NCBI GenBank assembly: GCA_034440595.1
Contig: JAWXCH010000001.1
Coordinates: forward strand, 1-9,644
Origin: JAWXCH01 sp034440595
GTDB lineage: Bacteria; Planctomycetota; Planctomycetia; Pirellulales; JALHPA01
Direction of reading: 5' to 3'
DNA length: 9,644 bases
The stretch's first letter is position 1. Every line of letters starts with the position of its first letter. Made by a program: the position numbers and the translations under genes. Below are positions 1 to 7,529 of this stretch, one piece after another. The notes under the pieces were generated by a model that saw nothing but the letters and a program-made list of their open reading frames with translations, was not told where the DNA came from and made no database searches.

Positions 1-1064
1 TTCCACTAGCTATCCGCGACATGGCGTGTCATATGAATTTAAAAATTCAACCCAGCATAGTTGGGCGATTTAATAAACCTCAAATTCAAAATGTTATCGG
101 GATGGGCTCGCACGAAAAAAAACTCCGCGATGAGCTACGTGGCCAGCCACTTATCATGAGTGGTGGTGGAATCATTGACGCTAATCCTCACGCTACAATT
201 TTTAAGTGTAAAGAACTAATTACAAGGTCTTTTTCACCGAGAGCTACTCTCTTAGGAATATCCGTTGAATCCGGGGTTCGATATGGTTGGGCAAGGAAAT
301 GGCAATTGGGCAGAATCCTTAAGAGATTTGATGTCGTTTACACTAGAGATATTCTTTCGGAAATCACTTTAAAAGGGATCTTGCCCAGGGTACGAGTTGA
401 AACTGTCGGTGACTTAGTACTTTGGCTAAAGCCAGAAGCAGCAGAATTACCAGCCAACATAAAACTGCCAAAAAATTACATAGCAGTTACATTAACCCCA
501 AGATGGCGCAATGAAGAAAGCTGGCGTAACTGGATTGCCAATGAGCTTCGAATTCTTCATCGAGAGATAAAACTTCCAATTGTCTTCGTTCCCATGTCCA
601 GCGAATTTGATGACGATCGAGACGAACACAGGGCAGTTGCTGAAATACTCGAAACTTTCTCCCCGAGCATCGACTACTTTTTAATAAACGCCCCCCTTTC
701 CCCAAAAGCGATCTCTTTTTTATTTGGGGCAGCTATATTAACCATTTCGATGCGTTTGCATGGTTGTGTAATGGCGTACGCCCAAAAAACCCCTTTCGTC
801 GCCCTCGCCTATCACCCAAAGTTAACGGGCTTTTGCAACACTGTCGACATGGGCCACTCCCTTTTACCAAAAATTCCACCAGAGATTCAAAGCGAGAATA
901 CTTATGGATACCGATTTTCGGATCTCACTTTGCCTCAAGGAGAGTTACTTAGAATCGCGATCGATAGCCTATCTAGGAGAAATTACTCGAGGCTCACAGA
1001 GCTAAGAGAAGTATCCCGCATTGCGTTGACGAATTTTATTGAAGACTTCAAACATGGCCGATAG
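1..1064 (+). CDS. Polysaccharide pyruvyltransferase family protein (5' partial)
   Basis: Probable transferase of a pyruvyl group from phosphoenolpyruvate to a sugar of a surface polysaccharide (CsaB/WcaK-type superfamily). The frame is open from the left edge (first full codon at 3), with ATGs at 21 and 33. Counting from the ATG at 21, a glycine-rich SGGGII motif lies at residues 47-51 and SMRLHG at 243-248, followed by a PFVALAYHPK stretch; the S-x-R-L-H block and the motif after it are the family hallmark. Family members normally carry about 60-90 residues with a nucleotide-fold start (N-x-GD) before the SGGG motif. Only about 53 codons precede it here, so the true start is probably outside the window. 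The gene is AT-rich (33% GC in 181-240). The acceptor sugar cannot be read from the sequence. Some members of this superfamily have other or unknown roles, so pyruvylation itself is inferred. Confidence 0.85.
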   Translation, partial: PLAIRDMACHMNLKIQPSIVGRFNKPQIQNVIGMGSHEKKLRDELRGQPLIMSGGGIIDANPHATIFKCKELITRSFSPRATLLGISVESGVRYGWARKWQLGRILKRFDVVYTRDILSEITLKGILPRVRVETVGDLVLWLKPEAAELPANIKLPKNYIAVTLTPRWRNEESWRNWIANELRILHREIKLPIVFVPMSSEFDDDRDEHRAVAEILETFSPSIDYFLINAPLSPKAISFLFGAAILTISMRLHGCVMAYAQKTPFVALAYHPKLTGFCNTVDMGHSLLPKIPPEIQSENTYGYRFSDLTLPQGELLRIAIDSLSRRNYSRLTELREVSRIALTNFIEDFKHGR

Positions 1065-1128
1065 CATCCCAAGAACGTAAAGCCAATCATGTATTCACTC
1101 AGCCATTAAGAATAAGTTTGCCCAACCA

Positions 1129-1138
1129 CCCCCCCCCC
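1129..1138 (+). repeat. C10 homopolymer in intergenic region
   Basis: Ten consecutive C residues lie in the 195-base gap between the pyruvyltransferase gene and the GT4 gene, about 121 bases before the GT4 start. An ATG follows the tract directly (1139) and opens a 31-codon frame that ends at 1234; it resembles nothing I recognise. A tract this long is prone to slipped-strand mispairing, so it could change promoter spacing, but no well-formed promoter is placed around it. Confidence 0.9.
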
Positions 1139-1259
1139 ATGGTCGCGATATGCAAACCTCATTTTTCTTTACTTAAGAATCGCACTTACTCTAAAACAAT
1201 ATTCGTCTTGTTGACGCACATCCAGAAAATATAGTAAATATTATGATCAACCGCCCCTT

Positions 1260-2396
1260 ATGAGAATAACCTTTATTCTGCCAACAGTTAACTTGAGCGG
1301 GGGTATCCGAGTCATTGGAATTTATGCGCAATTCCTAGTTGATTTTGGACATGAAGTTACACTCATATCTCCCCCGCAAAAAAGAATTTCATTTCGACGT
1401 AAAATTCGTTCTGTATTCGCTGGCACTGGCTGGCCACGAAATGACATTGCCAGAAAATCGCATCTCGACAACACCACCCTCAACCATCAAATATTAAAGC
1501 ACTCAAATCAAATCACAGACGCCGAAGTCCCAAATGCAGATGTAGTTATCGCGACATGGTGGAATACCGCAGAATGGGTTAACAATTTATCAGCCTCAAA
1601 GGGTGCCAAGGTGTATTTTATACAGGGGCATGAAGTATTTCCTCATCTCCCCGTAGAACGCTGTCATGCGACATACAGAATGCCATTGCACAAGATCGTT
1701 ATTGCACGTTGGCTCAAAGATTTAATGCTAAACTCATATGGCGATTCCATGGTTGACTTGGTTTCAAACAGCGTGGATCGCAGGCAGTTTTTCGCACCCC
1801 CCCGGGAAAAACAATTGATACCAACCGTCGGCTTTGTTTACTCCCCCGTCGATTACAAGGGAATGGACACCGTTTTAGCAGCACTTGAACTTGTCCGCAC
1901 ACAGTTCACGAGTCTGAGAATAATCTGCTTTGGTTCCAAAACAGCGCAACCCAAATTTCCATTACCCACCGGCACAGAGTTTCATTTATCTCCCCCACAG
2001 CATTCCATAAGAGACTTATACGCTCAATGTGATGTCTGGATTGCCTCTAGCAAAGGTGAGGGGTTCTATCTCCCTGCGATGGAGGCAATGGCATGCAGAA
2101 CACCTGTCGTATCGACCAAAATTGGCTGGCCAGCAGAAGCGATTCGGTCTGAAATAAATGGAGTCCTTGTCGAAATTGGAGACATCAATGGGCTGGCTAG
2201 TGGCGTGAAATGGGTGCTTTCATTGCCGAATGAAGACTGGAAGAAACTTTCGTTAAATGCTTTTGAAACTGCCTCAACGGGTTCTTGGCAAGAATCAGCC
2301 AAGCTGTTTGAAAGCGCCTTGTTTCACGCCTGCAGCAGGGCAGGCCGCGGTGAAATTTCTGGCCAACATAGCTTGACTCAAACCGAGACAGCCTGA
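1260..2396 (+). CDS. Glycosyltransferase, GT4 family (group 1, GT-B fold)
   Basis: Retaining GT-B enzyme that likely adds one sugar from a nucleotide sugar to the growing lipid-linked repeat unit in the cytoplasm. The N-terminal domain opens with a Rossmann strand (ITFILPTVNLSGGI, residues 3-16), including the SGG loop. A YFIQGHE segment lies at 119-125. The C-terminal donor domain begins near 188 (TVGFVYSPVDYKGMD), and the E-x7-E signature is E267 to E275 (EGFYLPAME), followed by the usual AMACRTPVVST block and a GV-V-GD segment near 301-308. The length, 378 aa, is normal for the family. The start at 1260 is the only ATG that suits the N-terminus; an in-frame TGA lies at 1212 and no good Shine-Dalgarno sequence is seen. 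A six-codon frame (1243-1263) overlaps this start as ATGA. The gene carries a C7 run at 1797-1803. Linkage and donor are unknown. Confidence 0.92.
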   Translation: MRITFILPTVNLSGGIRVIGIYAQFLVDFGHEVTLISPPQKRISFRRKIRSVFAGTGWPRNDIARKSHLDNTTLNHQILKHSNQITDAEVPNADVVIATWWNTAEWVNNLSASKGAKVYFIQGHEVFPHLPVERCHATYRMPLHKIVIARWLKDLMLNSYGDSMVDLVSNSVDRRQFFAPPREKQLIPTVGFVYSPVDYKGMDTVLAALELVRTQFTSLRIICFGSKTAQPKFPLPTGTEFHLSPPQHSIRDLYAQCDVWIASSKGEGFYLPAMEAMACRTPVVSTKIGWPAEAIRSEINGVLVEIGDINGLASGVKWVLSLPNEDWKKLSLNAFETASTGSWQESAKLFESALFHACSRAGRGEISGQHSLTQTETA

Positions 2397-2504
2397 GACC
2401 AATATTTTTTTCATATCCCCCTTACTTGAACTCATATTTCAGCCAGAAAATTGTAGAAATTTCATCCCGGATTCGCTCCCATGAATTATCGAAAAAAAGA
2501 CAAT

Positions 2505-2521
2505 AAACTTTGCTAAAGTTT
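2505..2521. repeat. Short inverted repeat upstream of the sulfotransferase gene
   Basis: AAACTTT and AAAGTTT form a perfect 7-bp inverted repeat around GCT. The right arm, as TAAAGTTT, recurs at 2543-2550, just before the start codon at 2553. The region is AT-rich. A weak promoter-like pair, TTGCTA at 2510 and TAGATC at 2533 with 17 bases between them, overlaps the repeat. It could be an operator or hairpin, or just AT-rich chance. Confidence 0.35.
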
Positions 2522-2552
2522 TAACTACCGCATAGATCACCATAAAGTTTCT

Positions 2553-3497
2553 ATGAACTCAAATTCCACTCCAGTTTTTTTAGTTGGTTCGGTAAGATCT
2601 GGCACTACGCTTCTAAGATTGATGCTAGACCACCATCCCAATATGGCATTCAACCTTGAGTCTGAGTTTTTAGTCACACGCATGTCGGACAACGGTCAGT
2701 TCCCTGAAATAAGAAAATATCGAGAATGGCTCACGTGCGACAGGGTCTTTCGACACAGCAATTTTCACATCGATGAAAGTCTCGATTATGTCGAATTGCT
2801 CAATGATTTTTTAAATCAGAAGCGAAATCGCGATAATAAAGTCATCGTTGGCGCAACAGTACATCTTGAATTTTGGAAATTGCGGTATATCTGGCCCCAT
2901 GCCAAATATATTTACATCTACCGCGACCCTAGGGATGTCGCCAATTCGGTAGTGCATATGGGATGGGCAGGCAATGTTTACGTCGCCGCCGATCACTGGG
3001 TCGATGCTGAACGCGAATGGGCGCAATTTCGTCCTCAACTGCATGATAAGAACTGGATCGAAGTCCGCTACGAAGAACTGATTGCCGATAGCGCAAGGGA
3101 GCTGCGCCGGATTTGCGACTTTCTTCAAGTCGCGTACTGCGATGGAATGTTTGACTACATCAAGACCAGCACCTATACCCTGCCCGATATTCGCCTGAAT
3201 TATCAGTGGAAGACGAAAATGGCTCGAGAAGACGTGCAGCGTCTTGAATTCAAACTGAGCGAACAGATTGCTGCACGCGGCTACACCCTAAGCAATTATC
3301 CGAAAATTGCGGTATCGGGTATCACCCGCAATTGGCTTTATCTGCAGTCACGGCTGAACAAATTCCTGTTTCGGCTGAAACGATACGGGACTGCGCTTAC
3401 GCTCCAGGAAACGCTTTTTCGCCGATTGGGATGGAAAGAGTTACATCAGGACATCATGCGAAAAATGGACAGCATCACTGACATGTTGTTGAAGTAG
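2553..3497 (+). CDS. Sulfotransferase family protein (PAPS-dependent)
   Basis: Likely transfers sulfate from 3'-phosphoadenosine 5'-phosphosulfate to a carbohydrate or lipid-linked glycan. The 5'-phosphosulfate loop is at the extreme N-terminus (VGSVRSGTTLLR, residues 11-22), and the 3'-phosphate site follows the expected strand (YIYIYRDPRDVANS, residues 119-132, with R124 and S132). A region rich in W, E and R (about 140-180) and a VRYEELIAD block match carbohydrate-type sulfotransferases of the Sulfotransfer_1/3 group. No signal peptide or clear membrane segment is seen, so it should act in the cytoplasm. The length of 314 aa is normal. The start at 2553 leaves only six residues before the first beta strand, as expected. 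It sits between a GT4 and a GT2 gene, which points to a polysaccharide target. The acceptor is unknown. No PAPS-making genes are in the window. Confidence 0.9.
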   Translation: MNSNSTPVFLVGSVRSGTTLLRLMLDHHPNMAFNLESEFLVTRMSDNGQFPEIRKYREWLTCDRVFRHSNFHIDESLDYVELLNDFLNQKRNRDNKVIVGATVHLEFWKLRYIWPHAKYIYIYRDPRDVANSVVHMGWAGNVYVAADHWVDAEREWAQFRPQLHDKNWIEVRYEELIADSARELRRICDFLQVAYCDGMFDYIKTSTYTLPDIRLNYQWKTKMAREDVQRLEFKLSEQIAARGYTLSNYPKIAVSGITRNWLYLQSRLNKFLFRLKRYGTALTLQETLFRRLGWKELHQDIMRKMDSITDMLLK

Positions 3498-3538
3498 CTC
3501 AGCATGCAGGGAACACATTGCCGGGGAACTGCGCGCTA

Positions 3539-4516
3539 ATGTCTGCCCTCGAATCTACAAAATGCACCATGGACGTATCCGTCATTCTCGTCAATTACAA
3601 TACCGCGGACTTGCTGCCCCGTGCGATCGGCGCGCTTTTTGATGCATCAGCGGGCTTGAATGTACAAACTATTATCGTCGACAATGCATCACGGGATGGT
3701 TCAGTTGAAAGTATCCGCCGTAATTTTCCCGATTGCTCACTGATCGTCAACACGACAAACGTTGGATTTGGAAGAGCCAATAATCAGGCACTGTCATTGG
3801 CCACCGGACGGTATGTGCTGTTGTTGAATACAGACGCGTTTGTTTCCAAAGATTCTCTATTAAAAACAATATGTTATATGGATCTCCACCCTGGGTGCGG
3901 GATCCTCGGCGCTAGACTCACCGGGGAGGACGGCGCGATGCAGCCGTCAGCACGCCATTTCCCGACCCCGTGGCGCAGATTTGTGACGCGCGCAGGCCTT
4001 GGAAAGCCGTTTGAGAACGCACGCTTCGCCGAAAATCTGGACGGCGATCCCGATTCGATTCGCCATTGTGACTGGGTGCCTGGATGCTACTTTCTGGTAC
4101 GCAGAAAAGTCATCGATCAGGTGGGGCTCTTTGATCCGCGTTACTTTCTGTACTACGAGGAAGTCGATCTGTGCCTCGCAGCGAAAAAGGCCGGCTGGGT
4201 TGTAGTATGTTTTTTTGGTACCACAGTGATTCATATCGGTGGCGAAAGCGCCAAATCCGACAGCGCAATTACCGCAAGCGGCCGCCAGATCGAAACGCTT
4301 CAAATCGAAAGCGAACTTCTCTTTTTCCGCAAGAATAGTGGACTAGTCGGCGTATTATTGAACGTAGTGCTGACTTTCTTTGCCGATGCAATCATCGTGA
4401 CAAAACGTGTTTTGAAATGGAATACACCTTTGGGCATCGCCATGCTTTTCAGTCACTCAACGTTGGTATGGTCGCTGTTTCGACGCACGCGCTTTGGCAC
4501 GCAACCGACGCGTTGA
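3539..4516 (+). CDS. Glycosyltransferase, GT2 family (rhamnosyltransferase-like)
   Basis: Inverting GT-A enzyme, likely a cytoplasmic or membrane-associated sugar transferase for the repeat unit. From the ATG at 3539 the product has 325 aa. Motifs are VSVILVNYNT (13-22), IIVDNASRDGS (45-55), the NVGFGRANNQ block (74-83), and NTDA at 97-100 in the place of the metal-binding DxD. Further on come DWVPGCYFLVRR and YYEEVDLCLAAKKAGW, with the acidic pair expected at the acceptor/base site. This set is typical of WbbL-like rhamnosyltransferases, but the donor is not proven. A hydrophobic stretch near the C-terminus may anchor it to the membrane. The start is uncertain: TTG at 3518, ATG at 3539 and ATG at 3569 are all in frame. 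I chose 3539 because GGGGAA (3523-3528) lies 10 bases upstream; 3569 would start right at the first beta strand. Confidence 0.88.
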   Translation: MSALESTKCTMDVSVILVNYNTADLLPRAIGALFDASAGLNVQTIIVDNASRDGSVESIRRNFPDCSLIVNTTNVGFGRANNQALSLATGRYVLLLNTDAFVSKDSLLKTICYMDLHPGCGILGARLTGEDGAMQPSARHFPTPWRRFVTRAGLGKPFENARFAENLDGDPDSIRHCDWVPGCYFLVRRKVIDQVGLFDPRYFLYYEEVDLCLAAKKAGWVVVCFFGTTVIHIGGESAKSDSAITASGRQIETLQIESELLFFRKNSGLVGVLLNVVLTFFADAIIVTKRVLKWNTPLGIAMLFSHSTLVWSLFRRTRFGTQPTR

Positions 4517-4613
4517 AATTAGTGTTTCTGCCGGAAAAATTCTCATCCTGTAAAATTTACTCGCAGCGGCGACATCAAGCGAGCGGCACCAGTATGGATT
4601 CAATTAATCATCC

Positions 4614-5666
4614 ATGTCCGGAAACAGAGAACTGAAATCAAGTTTCGGTATCGTAGTCATCGGGCGGAACGAAGGGCCACGACTACAACGATGCCTGGAA
4701 TCGCTCGGGGCAGCCACTGCCCATACTATTTATGTCGATTCGGGTTCGACAGACGGCTCCATCAGTCTGGCGCACAGATTCAGGACCAATGTCGTCGAGC
4801 TGGATACATCTATTCCCTTTTGTGCTGCGCGCGCACGAAATGCAGGGTATCAGCGGCTGAAGGAACTTGACCCCAAGGTAAGTTTCGTTCAATTCATAGA
4901 CGCAGATTGCGAGTTGGTCAACACGTGGATGACTTTTGCCATTGAATTGATCCTTCTTCAGCCAGATGTTGCCATGGTCGCCGGATGGCTGCGGGAACGC
5001 CATCCGGATGTATCGATATACAATCGCTTGGGCGATCTTGAGTGGAATTCCTCGGCTGCCGGCGAAGTCGACTCCGTTGGAGGCGTTGCCTTGGCAAGGT
5101 GTGATGCTTTTGACAGCGTCAGCGGCTTCGACCCCACAGTCGCGGCGGGCGAAGAACCGGAGCTTTGTCAACGCTTGACTCACCGGGGCTGGCGCATACT
5201 GCGTCTTGATCGGGAAATGGCTACGCACGATCTGGCCATGACACGGTTTTCCCAATGGTGGCGACGCATGGTGAGAGCAGGCTACGGCAGCATGGATGTG
5301 GCCCATCGTTTCCGGGTTACCCGGTTCATCATCGCAACTCGTCGAGTCCAAGGGTGGACGATATGGCTGATGGTGGTGGTCGTAATGGGAATCACATCCT
5401 TGCTGCTGGCGTCGAGAGACATTGCTGTTGCTAACGCAGTATTATTGGGGATGTGGCCAGTGCAAATTTTCCGCATCGCACTGCGGACACAGAACAAAGG
5501 ACATCCTTGGAGTATTGCGGCCTCATATGCTTTTCTTATGGCAATTTCATTCCTGCCGCAGGCACTTGGCCAATTGCGTTATCTGGCAGACCGACTGTAC
5601 AACGGCTCGAATCGTCTCATCGAGTACAAAACACCAGCGCAATCAAAAGATGATCCACACCGCTGA
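4614..5666 (+). CDS. Glycosyltransferase, GT2 family, with C-terminal membrane segments
   Basis: GT-A fold glycosyltransferase fused to a membrane region, expected to act at the cytoplasmic membrane. The catalytic half holds IVVIGRNEG (13-21), IYVDSGSTDGS (39-49), the ARARNAGY block (72-79) and a clear DxD at D96-A-D98 (FIDADCE). EEPELCQRL (180-188) and SQWWRRMVRAGYG (213-225) resemble the acidic and Q/R-W acceptor motifs of processive or polyprenyl-linked GT2 enzymes. Hydrophobic stretches at about 248-266, 269-289 and 300-318 are likely transmembrane helices. The length is 350 aa. The start at 4614 gives ten residues before the first strand; no strong Shine-Dalgarno is seen and the gap to the previous gene is 97 bases. 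Sugar and linkage are unknown. Its last 17 bases are overlapped by a 16-codon frame that runs to the next start. Confidence 0.88.
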   Translation: MSGNRELKSSFGIVVIGRNEGPRLQRCLESLGAATAHTIYVDSGSTDGSISLAHRFRTNVVELDTSIPFCAARARNAGYQRLKELDPKVSFVQFIDADCELVNTWMTFAIELILLQPDVAMVAGWLRERHPDVSIYNRLGDLEWNSSAAGEVDSVGGVALARCDAFDSVSGFDPTVAAGEEPELCQRLTHRGWRILRLDREMATHDLAMTRFSQWWRRMVRAGYGSMDVAHRFRVTRFIIATRRVQGWTIWLMVVVVMGITSLLLASRDIAVANAVLLGMWPVQIFRIALRTQNKGHPWSIAASYAFLMAISFLPQALGQLRYLADRLYNGSNRLIEYKTPAQSKDDPHR

Positions 5667-5696
5667 ATATGCGCAACGGCTGCAGCGCATGGCGCC

Positions 5697-6230
5697 ATGA
5701 GCCACGATCCAGACTGGCAGGCCGATCTTGCGCGTTATCCAGACCGGCCGTTTTTGCGCGAACAGTCGATCTGGGCGATCTGGGTATACCGCCTAGGGCG
5801 CCGGATATGCCGCTGGCACGACGGGCTTTACCGGCGAGTTGCAATGAAAGCGTTCTGGCTGCTCTACCGCATCATCGAAACCATCACGGGGATTACCCTG
5901 CCGGTCACTGCTGACATCGGACCCGGACTGCGCATCTGGCATTTCGGCAACATCATCGTCCACCCCGACGCGGTCATCGGCAGCAACTGCACGCTGCGCC
6001 AGGGCGTCACAATCGGCAACCGGCATCCTGACGGCCCTGCGCCAAAGGTTGGCGATGACGTCGATTTTGGTGCTTATGCCCAGGTGCTGGGGGGGGTGAC
6101 CATTGGCAATCAGTGCCGGATTGGCGCCCTGTCGGTCGTGCTCATCGACGTCCCGGACAACGCAACAGCGGTCGGCAATCCGGCCAGGATTATTCACAAA
6201 ACCAGTTCAGAATCGGGCTTTTCCGGCTGA
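5697..6230 (+). CDS. Short serine O-acetyltransferase-like (LbH) acetyltransferase
   Basis: Left-handed beta-helix acetyltransferase using acetyl-CoA, of the CysE/WcaB/EpsC type. The 177-aa protein lacks the long N-terminal domain of true CysE (about 270 aa) and is close in size to WcaB-like polysaccharide O-acetyltransferases. The helical N-terminal 70 residues are rich in W, R and Y. Hexapeptide repeats then run from about 66 to 168: ADIGPGLRIWHFGN with candidate catalytic H82, IVHPDAVIGSN, RQGVTIGN, VGDDVDFGAYAQVLGGVTIGN, IGALSVV, then VPDNATAVGNPARII. The N-R-H-P segment corresponds to the CysE loop. In this setting a polysaccharide acetylase is likelier than a cysteine-pathway enzyme, although a serine acetyltransferase cannot be excluded. 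The start at 5697 overlaps the stop of a 16-codon frame as ATGA. A G8 run lies within the coding region at 6089-6096. Confidence 0.86.
   Translation: MSHDPDWQADLARYPDRPFLREQSIWAIWVYRLGRRICRWHDGLYRRVAMKAFWLLYRIIETITGITLPVTADIGPGLRIWHFGNIIVHPDAVIGSNCTLRQGVTIGNRHPDGPAPKVGDDVDFGAYAQVLGGVTIGNQCRIGALSVVLIDVPDNATAVGNPARIIHKTSSESGFSG
6089..6096 (+). repeat. G8 homopolymer inside the acetyltransferase gene
   Basis: Eight consecutive G residues encode part of the VLGGVT segment of a beta-helix coil. A gain or loss of one base would shift the frame before the last third of the protein, so it is a candidate on/off site by strand slippage. Only sequence variation between clones would show use. Confidence 0.85.
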
Positions 6231-6273
6231 CAAAGTCAGCCCTGCCTAGCCCGGAACCCGGAAAGCAAGCCAG

Positions 6274-7413
6274 ATGCGTATTGCAATTGTCGGTTGTGGT
6301 TATGTTGCCAATTTCTACCTGAAGACGCTCGCTCTGTACCCAGAATTGCAGTTGCTGGGCGTCATTGATCGGGATCAAGACCGGGTTGCGAAGTTCGCCG
6401 CGCATTATGCGGTGCCGCAATACCGCTCTCTCGACGAACTGCTCGCCGACCCGCAGGTCGATCTGGTCGTCAACCTCACCAATCCCGGTAGCCATTTCGC
6501 CGTCTCCAAAGCCTGCCTTGAGGCCGGGAAACACGTCTATTCAGAAAAACCCTTGGCACTTTCGATGGTCGATGCCCGGGAACTAGTTGCGATCGCAGCG
6601 AAAAACGGTGTGCATATCGCTTCCGCTCCTTCGCGCATCCTCGCGGAAACAGCGCAGACCATGTGGAAAGCGCTGCGGGAAAAAGTCATCGGTAACCCCT
6701 ACCTAGTTTATGCGGAAATGGACGATGGGCTGCTGCATCGCATGCCCTACAAAAAATGGAATAACGAGTTGGGTACGCCTTGGCCATACCAGGATGAATT
6801 TGAGACCGGGTGCACACTTGAGCACGCGGGCTACGTCGTATCGCTGCTGACCGCTTTTTTCGGTCCAATAAAAACAGTAACCGCCACGGCGTCTGTACGG
6901 GTGCCGGACAAGGAAACAGATGTCGCGCTCGCCGTGCAGGCGCCGGATTTTTCACTCGCCTGCCTGCAGTTTGCATCGGGTATGGTGGCCCGGATCACCT
7001 GTAGCATCGTGGCACCCGCGGACCACTCGATTCGGATATTCGGCAGCGACGGCATCCTTTGCACCGACGACATTTGGCATCCCCGATCCCCCGTTTACAT
7101 CCGCCGTTCGATCCGCATTCGACGGCGCACAATTCCACTGTCCTGGAAACGACGCTACCCCTTGGTCGGGCCGCCCGCAGCGCTTGCCCGGGCTCAGGTG
7201 CGCCGGCTGAACGGCAAGAAAGTGGATTATTGCCTGGGTATCGTCGAGCTCGCCGCGGCAATCGAACAACAACGCCCGTGCCGCCTTTCCGCGGATTACT
7301 GTCTGCACCACGACGAGGTGGTGTTGGCCATCCATAACGCCACTGAAAACGGCTCTGTCTACCATGTCACGACCACCTTCAATCCCATCGATCCGATGCC
7401 GTGGGCCAAGTAA
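6274..7413 (+). CDS. Gfo/Idh/MocA family NAD(P)-dependent oxidoreductase
   Basis: Sugar dehydrogenase/reductase of the glucose-fructose oxidoreductase family, here probably acting on a nucleotide sugar in the cytoplasm. The N-terminal Rossmann domain starts at residue 1 (MRIAIVGCGYVANF, with G7 and G9). The family EKP signature is E91-K92-P93 (VYSEKPLAL), and K92 is the expected catalytic lysine. ETGCTLEHAGY (177-187) provides the conserved active-site histidine, H184. A C-terminal mixed alpha/beta domain follows (379 aa in total). The start at 6274 is supported by GGAAAG (6259-6264) about nine bases upstream and by the Rossmann strand beginning at once. It lies 43 bases after the acetyltransferase and before an epimerase, so the pair may make a modified sugar, for example a keto or deoxy/amino derivative. 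The exact substrate cannot be read from the sequence. Confidence 0.9.
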   Translation: MRIAIVGCGYVANFYLKTLALYPELQLLGVIDRDQDRVAKFAAHYAVPQYRSLDELLADPQVDLVVNLTNPGSHFAVSKACLEAGKHVYSEKPLALSMVDARELVAIAAKNGVHIASAPSRILAETAQTMWKALREKVIGNPYLVYAEMDDGLLHRMPYKKWNNELGTPWPYQDEFETGCTLEHAGYVVSLLTAFFGPIKTVTATASVRVPDKETDVALAVQAPDFSLACLQFASGMVARITCSIVAPADHSIRIFGSDGILCTDDIWHPRSPVYIRRSIRIRRRTIPLSWKRRYPLVGPPAALARAQVRRLNGKKVDYCLGIVELAAAIEQQRPCRLSADYCLHHDEVVLAIHNATENGSVYHVTTTFNPIDPMPWAK

Positions 7414-7529
7414 CTGGCCGCCAGCCCATGCCGATGATTCGCCTTCAATACTCAACCCTCGATCGCCGACTGCGGGTAGGTTAAGGCCATGCTGAAATCG
7501 CCACGGCCAAGCCTGCAAATGACGCTATC

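Noticed and set aside
1211..1247. TTGACG with TATGAT as a promoter for the GT4 gene
   Set aside because: The spacing between the two elements is 25 bases, too long for a sigma-70 promoter; closer -10 candidates match poorly.
4550..4560. Palindrome GTAAAATTTAC before the second GT2 gene, containing TAAAAT like a -10 box
   Set aside because: It is short and AT-rich, with no suitable -35 at normal spacing, so it was not called as a promoter or operator.
4683..5351. 222-codon open frame on the - strand opposite the second GT2 gene
   Set aside because: It lies fully antisense to a gene with clear GT2 motifs and its translation shows no domain; a long antisense shadow is common here.
6952..7518. 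188-codon open frame on the - strand
   Set aside because: It is mostly antisense to the Gfo/Idh/MocA gene, in GC-rich sequence where stops are rare, and has no recognisable fold.
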